A DNA stretch of 64,000 nt from CAWEQO01 sp963811225 (GTDB taxonomy: Bacteria > Chloroflexota > Anaerolineae > Anaerolineales > Anaerolineaceae). Positions 9,404-17,586 of this stretch are shown in pieces. Within the stretch, counting starts at the first letter, position 1. Every line of letters begins with the position of its first letter. The position numbers were made by a program, and so were the translations under genes. The notes under the pieces are model-generated. The model did not search any database, was not told the DNA's origin, and was given only the letters and a program-made list of their open reading frames with translations. The stretch lies in NCBI GenBank assembly GCA_963811225.1, contig CAWEQO010000014.1:62001-126000 (forward strand). The letters run 5' to 3'.

Positions 9404-10667
9404 GGATCACCATCTCCTCTTGACTGCTCTCCAGGCTCTTCCCCTCTAAAAACCACGTCTCCATCGGCCCCTTGCCCTTCACCTCGATCACGCCGCGCGG
9501 CTCGTAAATGTACCCTTCGCCGATCTGGCGCTTCATCTCCTTGGTGATTTGGATGCGCCCTGGCACCCCCTCCAATTCCATGCGGCTGGCGGTGTTGACC
9601 GTGTCGCCCCACACGTCATAGTGGAACTTGTGCCGTCCGATCACGCCCGCCACCAGCGGCCCGCAGTGCAGGCCAAAGCGGAAATCGATCTTCTTGCCCG
9701 CCCACTCCGGCAGCGCCCGGATGTATTCGCGCATCTCCAGCGCCATCTGAGCCAGCGCGGCGGCATGATCCTCACGCCGCACCGGCACACCACACGCCGC
9801 CATGTAATTGTCGCCTACCGTGCGGATCTTCTCCACGCGGTACTTTTCCGCCAACAGATCGAAGTAGGAAAAGATCTCATTGAGCATATCGACCAATTCT
9901 TCGGGCGTCATCCGCACGGACAGCGGCGTGAACCCCGACAGATCTGCGAACAGCACGCTGGCGCAGTCGCACAAATCGGCGATGGCGCTCTTGCCGTCTT
10001 TCAGCGCCGGGGCAATCTCCTTCGGCAGCACGTTCAGCAGCAGCCGGTCTGCCTTCTCACGCTCCACCCGCGCCATCTGCATGGCCTCGTTCTTCTTGCG
10101 AATGAAGTAGTAGATCAATACGAAGGCCATGGTGGAGATGACGCCGATGTTCAGCACGAACATGCTGGTGATCAGCGAGGACCCCAGGTTGGTCTGCACG
10201 TTAAACAAGGGGTCGAGGAAACCGCTCAACACCAGCAGCCCCAAAAATCCAAGCTGCCAGAGGTATGCCCGCCGCAGCGACGAGAACATCAGCGCCCCAA
10301 ACGGGCTAATGATCGACCACAGGATCACTGCCGAGGACTGGAAGAAGCCCCCCAGCGACTGCGCCATCAAGAATGGGCACAGCAAGATCAGCAGGAACTG
10401 GCTAAAGCGGTACAACTTGAAGCGCCCGGTCATCCCAAACACGAACAGGCTGATCATTGAGAAAATGCCATAACTAATTGGGATGCTGGCTGCTACGAAT
10501 TCACCAACCACAACATAAATGGTGCCCCACGCCAGCCCCGCCACGATAAACATCATGCTGCCGCCCATCATGAGCGACTTCTGCAGCGCTTCTTCTTCAC
10601 TGTCCTGGGGCTGGTCGGCAATGTGAGTAATCTCGGCAAGCGTATCGACCAACAAACGTACGTTCAT
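9396..10667 (-). CDS. Membrane class III adenylate/guanylate cyclase
   Basis: 423 residues. The start at 10667 is preferred to the upstream in-frame ATG because GGAGGGGG (10672-10679) precedes it. About six hydrophobic helices occupy residues 40-190, then a short linker and the class III catalytic domain. Metal-binding Asp lies in FADLSGFT, the second in KIRTVGDNYMA, and DVWGDTVNTASRME holds the base-recognition and transition-state residues. The Lys and Asp suit ATP, so cyclic AMP is the likely product. A Crp-like operator near 13.4 kb gives a possible receiver in the same region, which is inference. Confidence 0.9.
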   Translation of the reverse strand: MNVRLLVDTLAEITHIADQPQDSEEEALQKSLMMGGSMMFIVAGLAWGTIYVVVGEFVAASIPISYGIFSMISLFVFGMTGRFKLYRFSQFLLILLCPFLMAQSLGGFFQSSAVILWSIISPFGALMFSSLRRAYLWQLGFLGLLVLSGFLDPLFNVQTNLGSSLITSMFVLNIGVISTMAFVLIYYFIRKKNEAMQMARVEREKADRLLLNVLPKEIAPALKDGKSAIADLCDCASVLFADLSGFTPLSVRMTPEELVDMLNEIFSYFDLLAEKYRVEKIRTVGDNYMAACGVPVRREDHAAALAQMALEMREYIRALPEWAGKKIDFRFGLHCGPLVAGVIGRHKFHYDVWGDTVNTASRMELEGVPGRIQITKEMKRQIGEGYIYEPRGVIEVKGKGPMETWFLEGKSLESSQEEMVIHE

Positions 10668-10793
10668 CACTCCCCCTCCTGGGGTTGCCGGGTACCGTTG
10701 CAATTTCTACTGCGAATAGGATCCCTTGATCCAATTATACATAAATGGTAATTAAAGTGTGATTAAAAATACACTCACGTATTGACTTACCGG

Positions 10794-10841
10794 ACAGGCG
10801 CAGCCCAAGGAACGGTGTAAAATGCCTTGGGCTGCGCCTGT
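10794..10841. terminator. Perfect 17-bp hairpin downstream of yitT-like gene
   Basis: Arms 10794-10810 and 10825-10841 are perfect complements with a 14-nt loop. It sits just past the stop of the minus-strand YitT gene but has no T run, so it is either a non-canonical terminator or an mRNA 3' stabiliser. Confidence 0.6.
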
Positions 10842-10865
10842 TCTTTGGAGCATATAAAAGCCCGG

Positions 10866-11783
10866 TTACGTGCTCAACGACCTGAATCCCTCCCCCAACG
10901 CCTCATGCACCTGGCCGATCACCATGAACGCCTTCGGGTCCGCCTCACGCACCAACTCCTTCAACTGATTCACCTCAGCCCGCGTCACCACGCAGTACAG
11001 CACCGGGCGGTCCGCGCCCGTGTATCCGCCCGTCGCATTGACGATGGTCACGCCGCGCTCCATGTGATCCAGGATCCCGCGTGAGACCGTCTCCGGGCAG
11101 GCGGTGATGATCAGCGCCGTACGGAACACGCCCGAGCCTTCCGAGATCATCTCGGCTGCCAACCCGCTGACATAAATGACCACCAGACCGTACAGCGCCC
11201 GCGACCAGTCGAAGGCCAGGCCGCTGGCCAGCACCACCAACGTGTCGGTCACCAAATAGGCTTGCGAGATCGAGATGCCCAGACGGTGGTTCAGCAGCCG
11301 TCCAAGGATGTCGCTGCCGCCGCTGGTGCCCTTGCCGCGATAGACCAGCCCGAGGCCGATGCCCAACAGCAAACCGCCGTACAGTGCGTTCAGCACCAGG
11401 TCGTCGGTCACACCGTTGGCCGGTAGGAACGGGACCAGCGCATCCGTCAGCAGTGAGAACAGCGCCACCGCCACCGCCGTGCGCGCCGCAAAGCGCGGTC
11501 CACCCAGGTAGCGCCAGCCGATGATGAACAGCGGCACGTTGCCGATGAACACCATTAAGCCGATGGGCCAATGCGTAAAATAGTTGACGATCTGCGCCGC
11601 GCCGCTGACTCCCCCACTGACCATCTGCCCCGGCACCAGGAACAGGCGCATCGCCAGCGCCTGCACCAGCGCTCCAACCCCTACGAACAGAAAGTCCTGG
11701 ACGTTCTTCCAGGAAAGTTCAATCGAGCCGGGGATCCGAAATCTCCGGCTCGCTTTAGGCTGCACTGCATCCAGTTTTTTCAT
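10866..11783 (-). CDS. YitT family membrane protein (DUF2179 C-terminus)
   Basis: 305 residues: about five to six hydrophobic helices, starting FLFVGVGALVQALAM with the signature VPGQMVSGGVSGAAQI, then GTSGGSDILGRLLN, and a C-terminal soluble DUF2179 domain of about 80 residues with the VTRAEVNQL strand. The family is widespread in bacteria with no agreed function. Its start overlaps the stop of the DUF1622 gene by 4 nt, so the two form a two-gene operon. Confidence 0.9.
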   Translation of the reverse strand: MKKLDAVQPKASRRFRIPGSIELSWKNVQDFLFVGVGALVQALAMRLFLVPGQMVSGGVSGAAQIVNYFTHWPIGLMVFIGNVPLFIIGWRYLGGPRFAARTAVAVALFSLLTDALVPFLPANGVTDDLVLNALYGGLLLGIGLGLVYRGKGTSGGSDILGRLLNHRLGISISQAYLVTDTLVVLASGLAFDWSRALYGLVVIYVSGLAAEMISEGSGVFRTALIITACPETVSRGILDHMERGVTIVNATGGYTGADRPVLYCVVTRAEVNQLKELVREADPKAFMVIGQVHEALGEGFRSLST

Positions 11784-12283
11784 CCACGCTCCACTTTCCG
11801 GCTTTCTGCTTGCTGAATTTCATGCTCTAAAAAGTAGTTTAGCAGCGAGCGCAGCAGCACGATCGCGCCCAGGTTGAGGATGTCCTGACGGGTCGGGGCG
11901 ACGGCTGTGCGCAAAATGTCACTGGCCACGGTGAACTCCAGCCCGAGCGCGAGGGTGCGTCCCAGGCGTAAGCGGATCGCCTCGGTGGCGTTGACCGTGT
12001 TCTCGCTGGGCCGCACGAAGTGCCACAGGTACTTCACCACGCCGATCAGCACGCCGATGCCCACCACCAGCCCGGCGGCGATCTCAGCCCCCGCCGCCAC
12101 ATATCCGGCAATGGACTTGAGCGTTTCCTCGAGCGGATTGCCGCTCGCCACCGGCGCAGGCACCCCGGTGTTGAGGCTGAGCAGCAGCGCCAACCCAAAG
12201 ATCAGCGCCACCGGCAAGATCAGGTTGATCCAATTCAGGCGCTCTGGCGCCGCGCCTGCAGGCCGTTCATCCATTTGCATCAT
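11780..12283 (-). CDS. DUF1622 family membrane protein
   Basis: 167 residues with three to four hydrophobic segments. The conserved part is RLRLGRTLALGLEFTVASDI followed by TRQDILNLGAIVLLRSLLNY, which is the DUF1622 signature. No catalytic residues or known role. It is first in an operon with the YitT protein. Confidence 0.85.
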   Translation of the reverse strand: MMQMDERPAGAAPERLNWINLILPVALIFGLALLLSLNTGVPAPVASGNPLEETLKSIAGYVAAGAEIAAGLVVGIGVLIGVVKYLWHFVRPSENTVNATEAIRLRLGRTLALGLEFTVASDILRTAVAPTRQDILNLGAIVLLRSLLNYFLEHEIQQAESRKVERG

Positions 12284-12295
12284 CCTTTAAGTGCA

Positions 12296-12346
12296 ATTAT
12301 TCTCTGCACCCTGGAAAACGCCGTTATCCAGGGTGCAGAGAATAAT
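12296..12346. terminator. Perfect 20-bp hairpin
   Basis: Arms 12296-12315 and 12327-12346 with an 11-nt loop, located 8 nt past the stop of the minus-strand zinc-ribbon gene and 12 nt upstream of the DUF1622 start. On the minus strand the descending arm ends ATAAT without a long U tract. Confidence 0.65.
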
Positions 12347-12354
12347 CCTTCCGA

Positions 12355-13245
12355 TCACTCATTCAACTTCGTGCCGCAAGTGCGGCAGAACGTGTCGCCC
12401 CGCGAGGCTCGCCGCCCACACTGGCGGCAGTAGATTTCATCCTGCGGGCGCTCCTTCTTCTCGATCCCATTGCGTTTGCGGGCGGCCTCGGGCAGCGTTC
12501 GCCCCGAGCGCAGGAACCAGATGATGCCCCCGGCGATCAGCAGCGCGCCCAGGATCCCCAGCAGCCCGCCAAGCATGTTCCACGACAGCCGCCCGGAGGT
12601 GCGCGGCGTGACCGGATTGACCGGATAGACCGGCAGGGCCGTGGCCGCGTAAGCGATGTCCGGCTTCTGGTAAGAGAAGCTCAACGTTACCGTAACGCCT
12701 TCGGGCACGTCGTCCACCTTCTTGGAATAATACTTGTTGCCATCTTCCGCATGGTTGACCGGTCCCATCGACGAGGTGAAGGACATCTGGCTGGCATGCA
12801 CCGGCTGCAGCACCTGCAAGACCATATGATCGATCTGGTAGTCGCCCGGCCAGACGAAGCGGTACTGCCGCTCCTGGTCTTCGATCTTCAGGCGCAGGTC
12901 GTTGTACTCGAGGTGAATGAAGGGCCGGGGCGTGGTGAACTTCACCAGCAGCCAATCCCCCTGCACCTCGGTCTCGTAGGTCAAGTCGTAAAGCAGTCCG
13001 TCCCAGTCTTCCATTGCAAGTGAGGTCGGGGCATTGGCGCTGCGCGGGATGCGCAAAGAAACGGAGGCGGGCAGCGAAACATCCGGGCTGAGGGTAATGC
13101 GATAGATGACCAACACGCCCTCGCGATCATACTCGGGCCAGATGTTGACTTCGATCGTATCAATGGTTGTTGTGGTTTGCGCGGAAACAGGCCGGGCAAT
13201 CGGCTGCAGCGTTACCAATAGCAATGCGACGATCCATCGCCACAT
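12355..13245 (-). CDS. Secreted-domain membrane protein with C-terminal zinc ribbon
   Basis: 296 residues. A signal peptide (about 1-22, ending VSA) is followed by an extracytoplasmic beta-rich domain of about 190 residues, one membrane helix (LLGILGALLIAGGIIWFL) near 225-250, and a cytoplasmic tail with a Cys4 zinc ribbon: CRQCGRRASRGDTFCRTC. This topology, outside sensor plus inside zinc ribbon, occurs in Chloroflexota next to cytochrome genes. It is divergent from the octaheme cytochrome gene, separated by 298 bp. No function assigned; sensing or assembly is possible. Confidence 0.75.
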   Translation of the reverse strand: MWRWIVALLLVTLQPIARPVSAQTTTTIDTIEVNIWPEYDREGVLVIYRITLSPDVSLPASVSLRIPRSANAPTSLAMEDWDGLLYDLTYETEVQGDWLLVKFTTPRPFIHLEYNDLRLKIEDQERQYRFVWPGDYQIDHMVLQVLQPVHASQMSFTSSMGPVNHAEDGNKYYSKKVDDVPEGVTVTLSFSYQKPDIAYAATALPVYPVNPVTPRTSGRLSWNMLGGLLGILGALLIAGGIIWFLRSGRTLPEAARKRNGIEKKERPQDEIYCRQCGRRASRGDTFCRTCGTKLNE

Positions 13246-13403
13246 CGGAAAAGCCTCCGTTCATCAATCTCGCTTCTTACAGCCCAATCTTACCACGCCT
13301 TGCGCAGACTGCGACCGGGGAAGGAACCACGAATTTAGACCCATACTCCTGGATTGTAAACAGGGGCGTGAAAGCCCCTCTGGTAACTCAAGTTCGTTAG
13401 GGT

Positions 13404-13431
13404 TTGTGAAATCGTTCACTTTTGTTATAAT
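13404..13431 (+). promoter_or_regulatory. Promoter of the octaheme cytochrome operon
   Basis: TTGTGA, 16-nt spacer, TATAAT (13426-13431), about 112 nt upstream of the cytochrome ATG. Confidence 0.5.
13405..13420. promoter_or_regulatory. Crp/Fnr-family-like operator
   Basis: TGTGA-N6-TCACT, one base from the Crp consensus TGTGA-N6-TCACA. It overlaps the -35 element and spacer, centred near -25 relative to the expected start, which would fit repression better than class II activation. Sequence pattern only. Confidence 0.4.
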
Positions 13432-13543
13432 GAGAATTGGATTAAAATCTCAGGGGGGCTTATTGCAGAGGGACGCGACTTCACCCTGCGCGCGCACGAG
13501 CAATTCATTCCAATCGATCACCGCCTATCGAAAAGGAGACCGC

Positions 13544-14836
13544 ATGCCAAAACTGTCCGAATTCTTGCGTTCCTCACGAGTCCTCGTGATCGGCCTGATC
13601 ACTGTGATCCTCGTGGTTGGCCTGGGGGTCATCGCGATGGCCATCGGCGGGGCCACGGCGCACGCTGCCGGCGGCGAGCAGGTCAGCATCGATGCGCTGG
13701 CTAACAGCACCAACGACTGCGTCACCTGCCACCGCAGCGCATCGCCCGGCATCGTCGATCAGTACGGTCACAGCAGCATGGCCGCCGCCGAGGTTACCTG
13801 CCAGGACTGCCACGAAGTCGACGCCGGCTATCCCGGTGCAGTGGCCCACAAGGGCGCCTACGTGCTTAACTCACCTACCACAGACAAGTGCGCAACCTGC
13901 CATCAAACCGAGGTGGCCGAGTTCAATCAGAGCCGTCACGCCCTGCCCGCTTACGTGGCCTATGCCGGTTCCGAGGGGCTGTCTGATGAGCTGCAAGCGA
14001 TGTATGCCGCCGTTCCCGAGGGCGGTTACTCTCAGGATAAATCCAAGGCCGAAAACGCTTTGCACGCTTTGGAAGGACCCGAGGTGACCAAGTTTGCCTG
14101 CGAGACCTGCCACAACGTCGGCGCGCCCATGCCCGACGGCTCGGTCGGCCAGTGCCAGAAGTGCCACCTGCGCCACGAGTTCAGCCTGGAGCAGGTCCGC
14201 AAGCCCGAGACCTGCAACGCCTGCCACATTGGCCCCGACCATCCGCAGTGGGAGATCTACCACGAATCCCCGCACGGCATCGCTTATGCCACCACCGGCG
14301 ATACCTGGAACTGGGACGCCGAGCCCGGCACCCTCTCCGCTCAGGACTTCCAGGCCGCCACCTGCGCCACCTGCCACATCAGCGGCTTCGGACAGGCCGC
14401 CACCACGCACGATGTCGGCGAGCGCCTGACCTGGTACCTGTTCGCCCCGGTCAGCGAGCGCCGCCCCAGCTGGCAGGACAATCAGATCCGCATGCAGGGC
14501 GTTTGCCTCGAATGCCATAACGTCGATTTCGTCGGCGGTTTCTACGCAGACGCGGACGCCGCCACCCTAAAGGTCAACGAATGGGTGATCCAGAGCGATC
14601 AGATTGTGCAGCCGCTCAAGGACGCCGGCCTGATGACCGCCGCACCTTACGACCAGCCCATCGACTTCACCTACTTCGAGCTGTGGCATCACTGGGGCCG
14701 CACCGCCAAGTTCGGCGCCTGGATGCAGGGCCCCGACTACGTGCAGTGGCACGGCGCCTACGAGATCCTCAAGAACCTGTCCGAGCTGCAGGCCGAAGTG
14801 GACGACACGCTCAATCAGGCGGGGGCCGGGCAATGA
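13544..14836 (+). CDS. Octaheme cytochrome c, hydroxylamine oxidoreductase (HAO)-like
   Basis: 430 residues, start fixed by AAGGAG. An N-terminal membrane helix or uncleaved signal anchor (about 12-40) is followed by eight CxxCH heme sites: CVTCH, CQDCH, CATCH, CETCH, CQKCH, CNACH, CATCH, CLECH. The C-terminal stretch HWGRTAKFGAWMQG and DYVQWHGAYE (about 380-405) is typical of the HAO branch of octaheme proteins and not of tetrathionate reductase. The Tyr of DYVQWHG may correspond to the one that cross-links the catalytic heme in oxidative HAOs; that needs an alignment. HAO-like enzymes oxidise hydroxylamine or hydrazine, or reduce nitrite. The stop overlaps the next gene's ATG, so electrons probably pass to that membrane partner. 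Confidence 0.85.
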   Translation: MPKLSEFLRSSRVLVIGLITVILVVGLGVIAMAIGGATAHAAGGEQVSIDALANSTNDCVTCHRSASPGIVDQYGHSSMAAAEVTCQDCHEVDAGYPGAVAHKGAYVLNSPTTDKCATCHQTEVAEFNQSRHALPAYVAYAGSEGLSDELQAMYAAVPEGGYSQDKSKAENALHALEGPEVTKFACETCHNVGAPMPDGSVGQCQKCHLRHEFSLEQVRKPETCNACHIGPDHPQWEIYHESPHGIAYATTGDTWNWDAEPGTLSAQDFQAATCATCHISGFGQAATTHDVGERLTWYLFAPVSERRPSWQDNQIRMQGVCLECHNVDFVGGFYADADAATLKVNEWVIQSDQIVQPLKDAGLMTAAPYDQPIDFTYFELWHHWGRTAKFGAWMQGPDYVQWHGAYEILKNLSELQAEVDDTLNQAGAGQ

Positions 14837-15746
14837 GCCCTTACCCCCTGGCGGACGCCTTCCCGGCCATTCGGCGTGTCCACATCCCCTTCACCCGTGA
14901 CCAGTTGTTCCTGCTGATGGCGGCGCTCAATGAGTTCTTCCTGGGCGTCGACACCTACCTGGCCCACCTGATAAGCGGCACCATCGTGCCGCGTGAGTGG
15001 ATCCCGATCCTGTTTGGCCCCATCGCCAGCGTGCTGCTGGTCGCCGCCGGGCTGCTGGCGATCAAGCGCCGCATGGCCGCCAATATCACGTCGACGATGG
15101 TGTTCTTCGCCAGCGTAGTGGTCGGTCTGCTCGGCAGTTACTTCCACTGGATCCGGGCTATCCTGCCCAACGCGCCCGCCGGGCAGCAAGTCAGCCTGTC
15201 GCTGCTGGTCTGGGCTCCGCCCATCCTCGGCCCGGTCACCTTTGCGCTGGTCGGCCTGCTCGGCATGAGCGCCGCCTGGCAGGAGGACCCGCCCGGGAGC
15301 GGTGTGCTGGCGCTGCCTGGCGGCCGCCGCCTGCACATGCCTTACAGCAAGACCCGCGCCTATTTCTTTTAATGGGTTTTGGCATGTTGATCACAGTCAT
15401 CAGCAGCGTGCTCGACCATGCCCGCACCGGCTTCATCAACCCCTGGCTGTGGCTGCCCACGGTAATCGGCGTGTTCGCCACCGCCGCCACCTTCACCATG
15501 GGCTTGATCGACGATCTCCGGCGGGCCGATACGGTCACGTACACGGCTGCCATGCTGCTGATGATGGCGGTCGGGGCCACCGGGGCGGCGCTGCACGTGC
15601 TGACCAACCTGGAGACGCGCGGCGCCATCGTCGGCGAGCAGTTCCTGCGCGGCGCGCCCCTGCTCGCCCCGCTGCTCTTCGCCAATATGGGCATGCTGGG
15701 GTTGATCGTGCTGACCGAAGAACCGGAACCAAATTTACACGAATAA
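14833..15746 (+). CDS. Polytopic membrane partner of HAO-like cytochrome (frameshifted)
   Basis: About 304 residues in eight hydrophobic helices once one base is restored. The first frame ends KTRAYFF at a TAA within a CTTTTAATGG stretch; the second continues LMGFGMLITVISSVLDH. A missing T in the T run joins them exactly. No heme motif is seen. Its ATG overlaps the cytochrome stop (ATGA), implying coupled expression and a role as membrane anchor or quinone-facing module. I do not recognise the family; resemblance to NrfD-type subunits is not supported by any motif. Confidence 0.7.
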
Positions 15747-15825
15747 CACGAACCGTTAACGGATAAGAATAATGGCGGTTGTCGATGGACAACCGCCATT
15801 ATTCTTATCCGTTAACGGTTCGTGT
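15746..15825. terminator. Perfect 38-bp palindrome between convergent genes
   Basis: Arms 15746-15783 and 15788-15825 are exact complements around a 4-nt loop. The left arm begins at the last base of the upstream TAA; the minus-strand surface-protein gene ends 7 nt beyond the right arm. It probably acts as a bidirectional terminator, though it has no U tract. Confidence 0.75.
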
Positions 15826-15831
15826 TTGCCC

Positions 15832-17304
15832 TTAAGGCGTTGTGTTGTTGTAGAACCAGTTGTAGGCGTAATATCCCTGCGGGCTCTCCAAGCGGATCGC
15901 AATCCGATCCTGGCCGGTCAAGAAGGCCGGGATGTTGTACGTCTCGGTGAATGAGCCGCCTGCACCCGAGTTGGTGGTCGTTACCACCTCACCGCCGACG
16001 CCTGCCGTGCCATAGTAGTTCATGGTCACGGTAAAGTTCTGGTTGGGCGGGAAGTTCTTGGTCTGGATGGTCACGCTGTCGTTAGCCACCACGCTCTGAA
16101 TGCTGAAGGTCGGGATGCCGGTAAAGACCGGGGTCTTGGTGGGGGTTGGAGTGAGCGTCGGCCCGCCAGGAGTAACGGTCGCGGTCGGCACGCCGGGTGT
16201 GCTGGTCGGCACCACACCAGTGGTGTTGTTCCAGAACCAGTTGTAGGCATAGTAGCCTTGCGGGCTTTCCAAGCGGATGGCGATCCGGTCCTGGCCGGTC
16301 AGGAAGGCCGGGATATTGTACGTCTCGGTGAACGAACCGCCCGCGCCCGAGTTGGTGGTGGTCACCACCTCACCACCAATGCCCAGCGTGCCGTAGTAGT
16401 TCATGGTCACGGTGAAGTTCTGGTTGGGTGGGAAGTTCTTGGTCTGGATGGTTACGCTGTCGTTAGCCACCACGTCTTGGATGCTGAAGGTCGGGATGCC
16501 GGTGTAAGGCGTGGGGTACGGCGTCACGGTCGGTCCGCCGGGGGTGACCGTGGCGGTCGGGACGGTGGTATTGTTCCAGAACCAGTTGTAAGCGAAGTAA
16601 CCCAGCGGGCTGTCCATGCGGATTGCAATCCGTTCTGCGCTCGCCAGCGACGCCGGGATGCTGTAGGTCTCCTCGAAGGAGCCGCCGGAGCCCGAGTTGG
16701 TCGTGGTCACCACTTCGCCGCCGATGCCCAGCGTGCCGTAAGCGCCCATGCGTACGACAAAGTTCTGGCTGGGTGGGAAGTTCTTGGTGCGGATCGTGAC
16801 GGAATCACCCGCCACCACATCGACGATCGAGAAGGTCGGAATGCCGCTGTATCCGGGAACGGGCGTCACAACCGTGCCCGTGTTCCAGAACCAGTTGTAG
16901 GCATAATATCCGCCGGGGCTGTCCATGCGGATCGCAATCCGATCGTTCGAAGCCAACCCGGACGGGATGGCGTAGGTCTCTTCATACGACCCGCCCGCCC
17001 CCGAGTTGGTGGTTGTAATCACCGTTCCGCCGATGCCCAGCGTGCCGTAGTCACCCATGCGCACCACAAAATTCTGATTGGCCGGGAAATTGTAGGTGCG
17101 AACGGTCACGGAAACGCCTGGGTCGATACTGACGATCGAAAAGGTCGGGATCGCCAAGGTGGCCAAATCAGGCGATGCTTGCACCTGAGCTGCGCCTGGC
17201 AGGAACAGTACGCCGAGGATCGCGAGCATCAAACCGATGTGCAAGGCTCTTTGGCCATTCCATTTCATTTTCACGTTGTCAATGTACTTCAATAAGGTCT
17301 CCAT
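15832..17304 (-). CDS. Secreted four-repeat surface protein
   Basis: 490 residues; AGGAGGG precedes the ATG at 17304. A hydrophobic signal segment lies at about 20-42. The mature part is four repeats of about 85-90 residues, each opening IPTFSI and closing YNWFWNN, with inner motifs FVVRMGxYGTLGIGG and TTTNSGxGGSxEETY. Thr/Pro linkers of changing length (VPTATVTPGGPT, TPTPTKTP) separate the repeats. Repeats 3 and 4 are nearly identical in DNA, so the array grew recently. The beta-sandwich look and the linkers suggest a cell-surface adhesin or coat protein; no anchor or sorting motif is visible. Chloroflexota carry many such proteins of unknown role. Confidence 0.75.
   Translation of the reverse strand: METLLKYIDNVKMKWNGQRALHIGLMLAILGVLFLPGAAQVQASPDLATLAIPTFSIVSIDPGVSVTVRTYNFPANQNFVVRMGDYGTLGIGGTVITTTNSGAGGSYEETYAIPSGLASNDRIAIRMDSPGGYYAYNWFWNTGTVVTPVPGYSGIPTFSIVDVVAGDSVTIRTKNFPPSQNFVVRMGAYGTLGIGGEVVTTTNSGSGGSFEETYSIPASLASAERIAIRMDSPLGYFAYNWFWNNTTVPTATVTPGGPTVTPYPTPYTGIPTFSIQDVVANDSVTIQTKNFPPNQNFTVTMNYYGTLGIGGEVVTTTNSGAGGSFTETYNIPAFLTGQDRIAIRLESPQGYYAYNWFWNNTTGVVPTSTPGVPTATVTPGGPTLTPTPTKTPVFTGIPTFSIQSVVANDSVTIQTKNFPPNQNFTVTMNYYGTAGVGGEVVTTTNSGAGGSFTETYNIPAFLTGQDRIAIRLESPQGYYAYNWFYNNTTP
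15838..17160 (-). repeat. Four in-gene direct repeats of the surface protein
   Basis: Units lie at roughly 16885-17160, 16570-16850, 16220-16500 and 15838-16115. The last two differ at only a small share of positions, mostly third codon bases, while the first is the most diverged. Confidence 0.75.
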
Positions 17305-17343
17305 ACTAAATACCCTCCTGCTTTCTCCAATGGAAATGGTTCG

Positions 17344-17453
17344 ATTATTAAGTAATCGCTCGGGCAGTGGCGTTTTTGAGGAGAGAAAAACATTTCTGCA
17401 GCGGCGTTTACCTCTCTACAAAAGCGCCACTGCCTGAGCGATTACTTAATAAT
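17344..17453. repeat. Imperfect 42-bp inverted repeat
   Basis: Arms 17344-17385 and 17412-17453 match at about 38 of 42 positions with a 26-nt loop. It lies upstream of the surface-protein gene and downstream of the lipoprotein terminator, so it could sit in the leader of the surface-protein message. Confidence 0.6.
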
Positions 17454-17530
17454 TTTCTAATAGTATATTACGATATCTATCAAATGTATACAACATTTTA
17501 TGTCCAGTTCTCTAACCTTACCCTTTCCAG

Positions 17531-17564
17531 CCTCTTCCTGACCCTATACAGGGTCAGGAAGAGG
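17531..17564 (-). terminator. Perfect 15-bp hairpin after the NBR1-Ig lipoprotein
   Basis: Arms 17531-17545 and 17550-17564, loop ATAC. The core GACCCTATAC also forms part of the loop of the 54-bp hairpins at 48654 and 49512. Confidence 0.65.
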
Positions 17565-17586
17565 GCTCTTTCTCAAAAAGGCTGCG

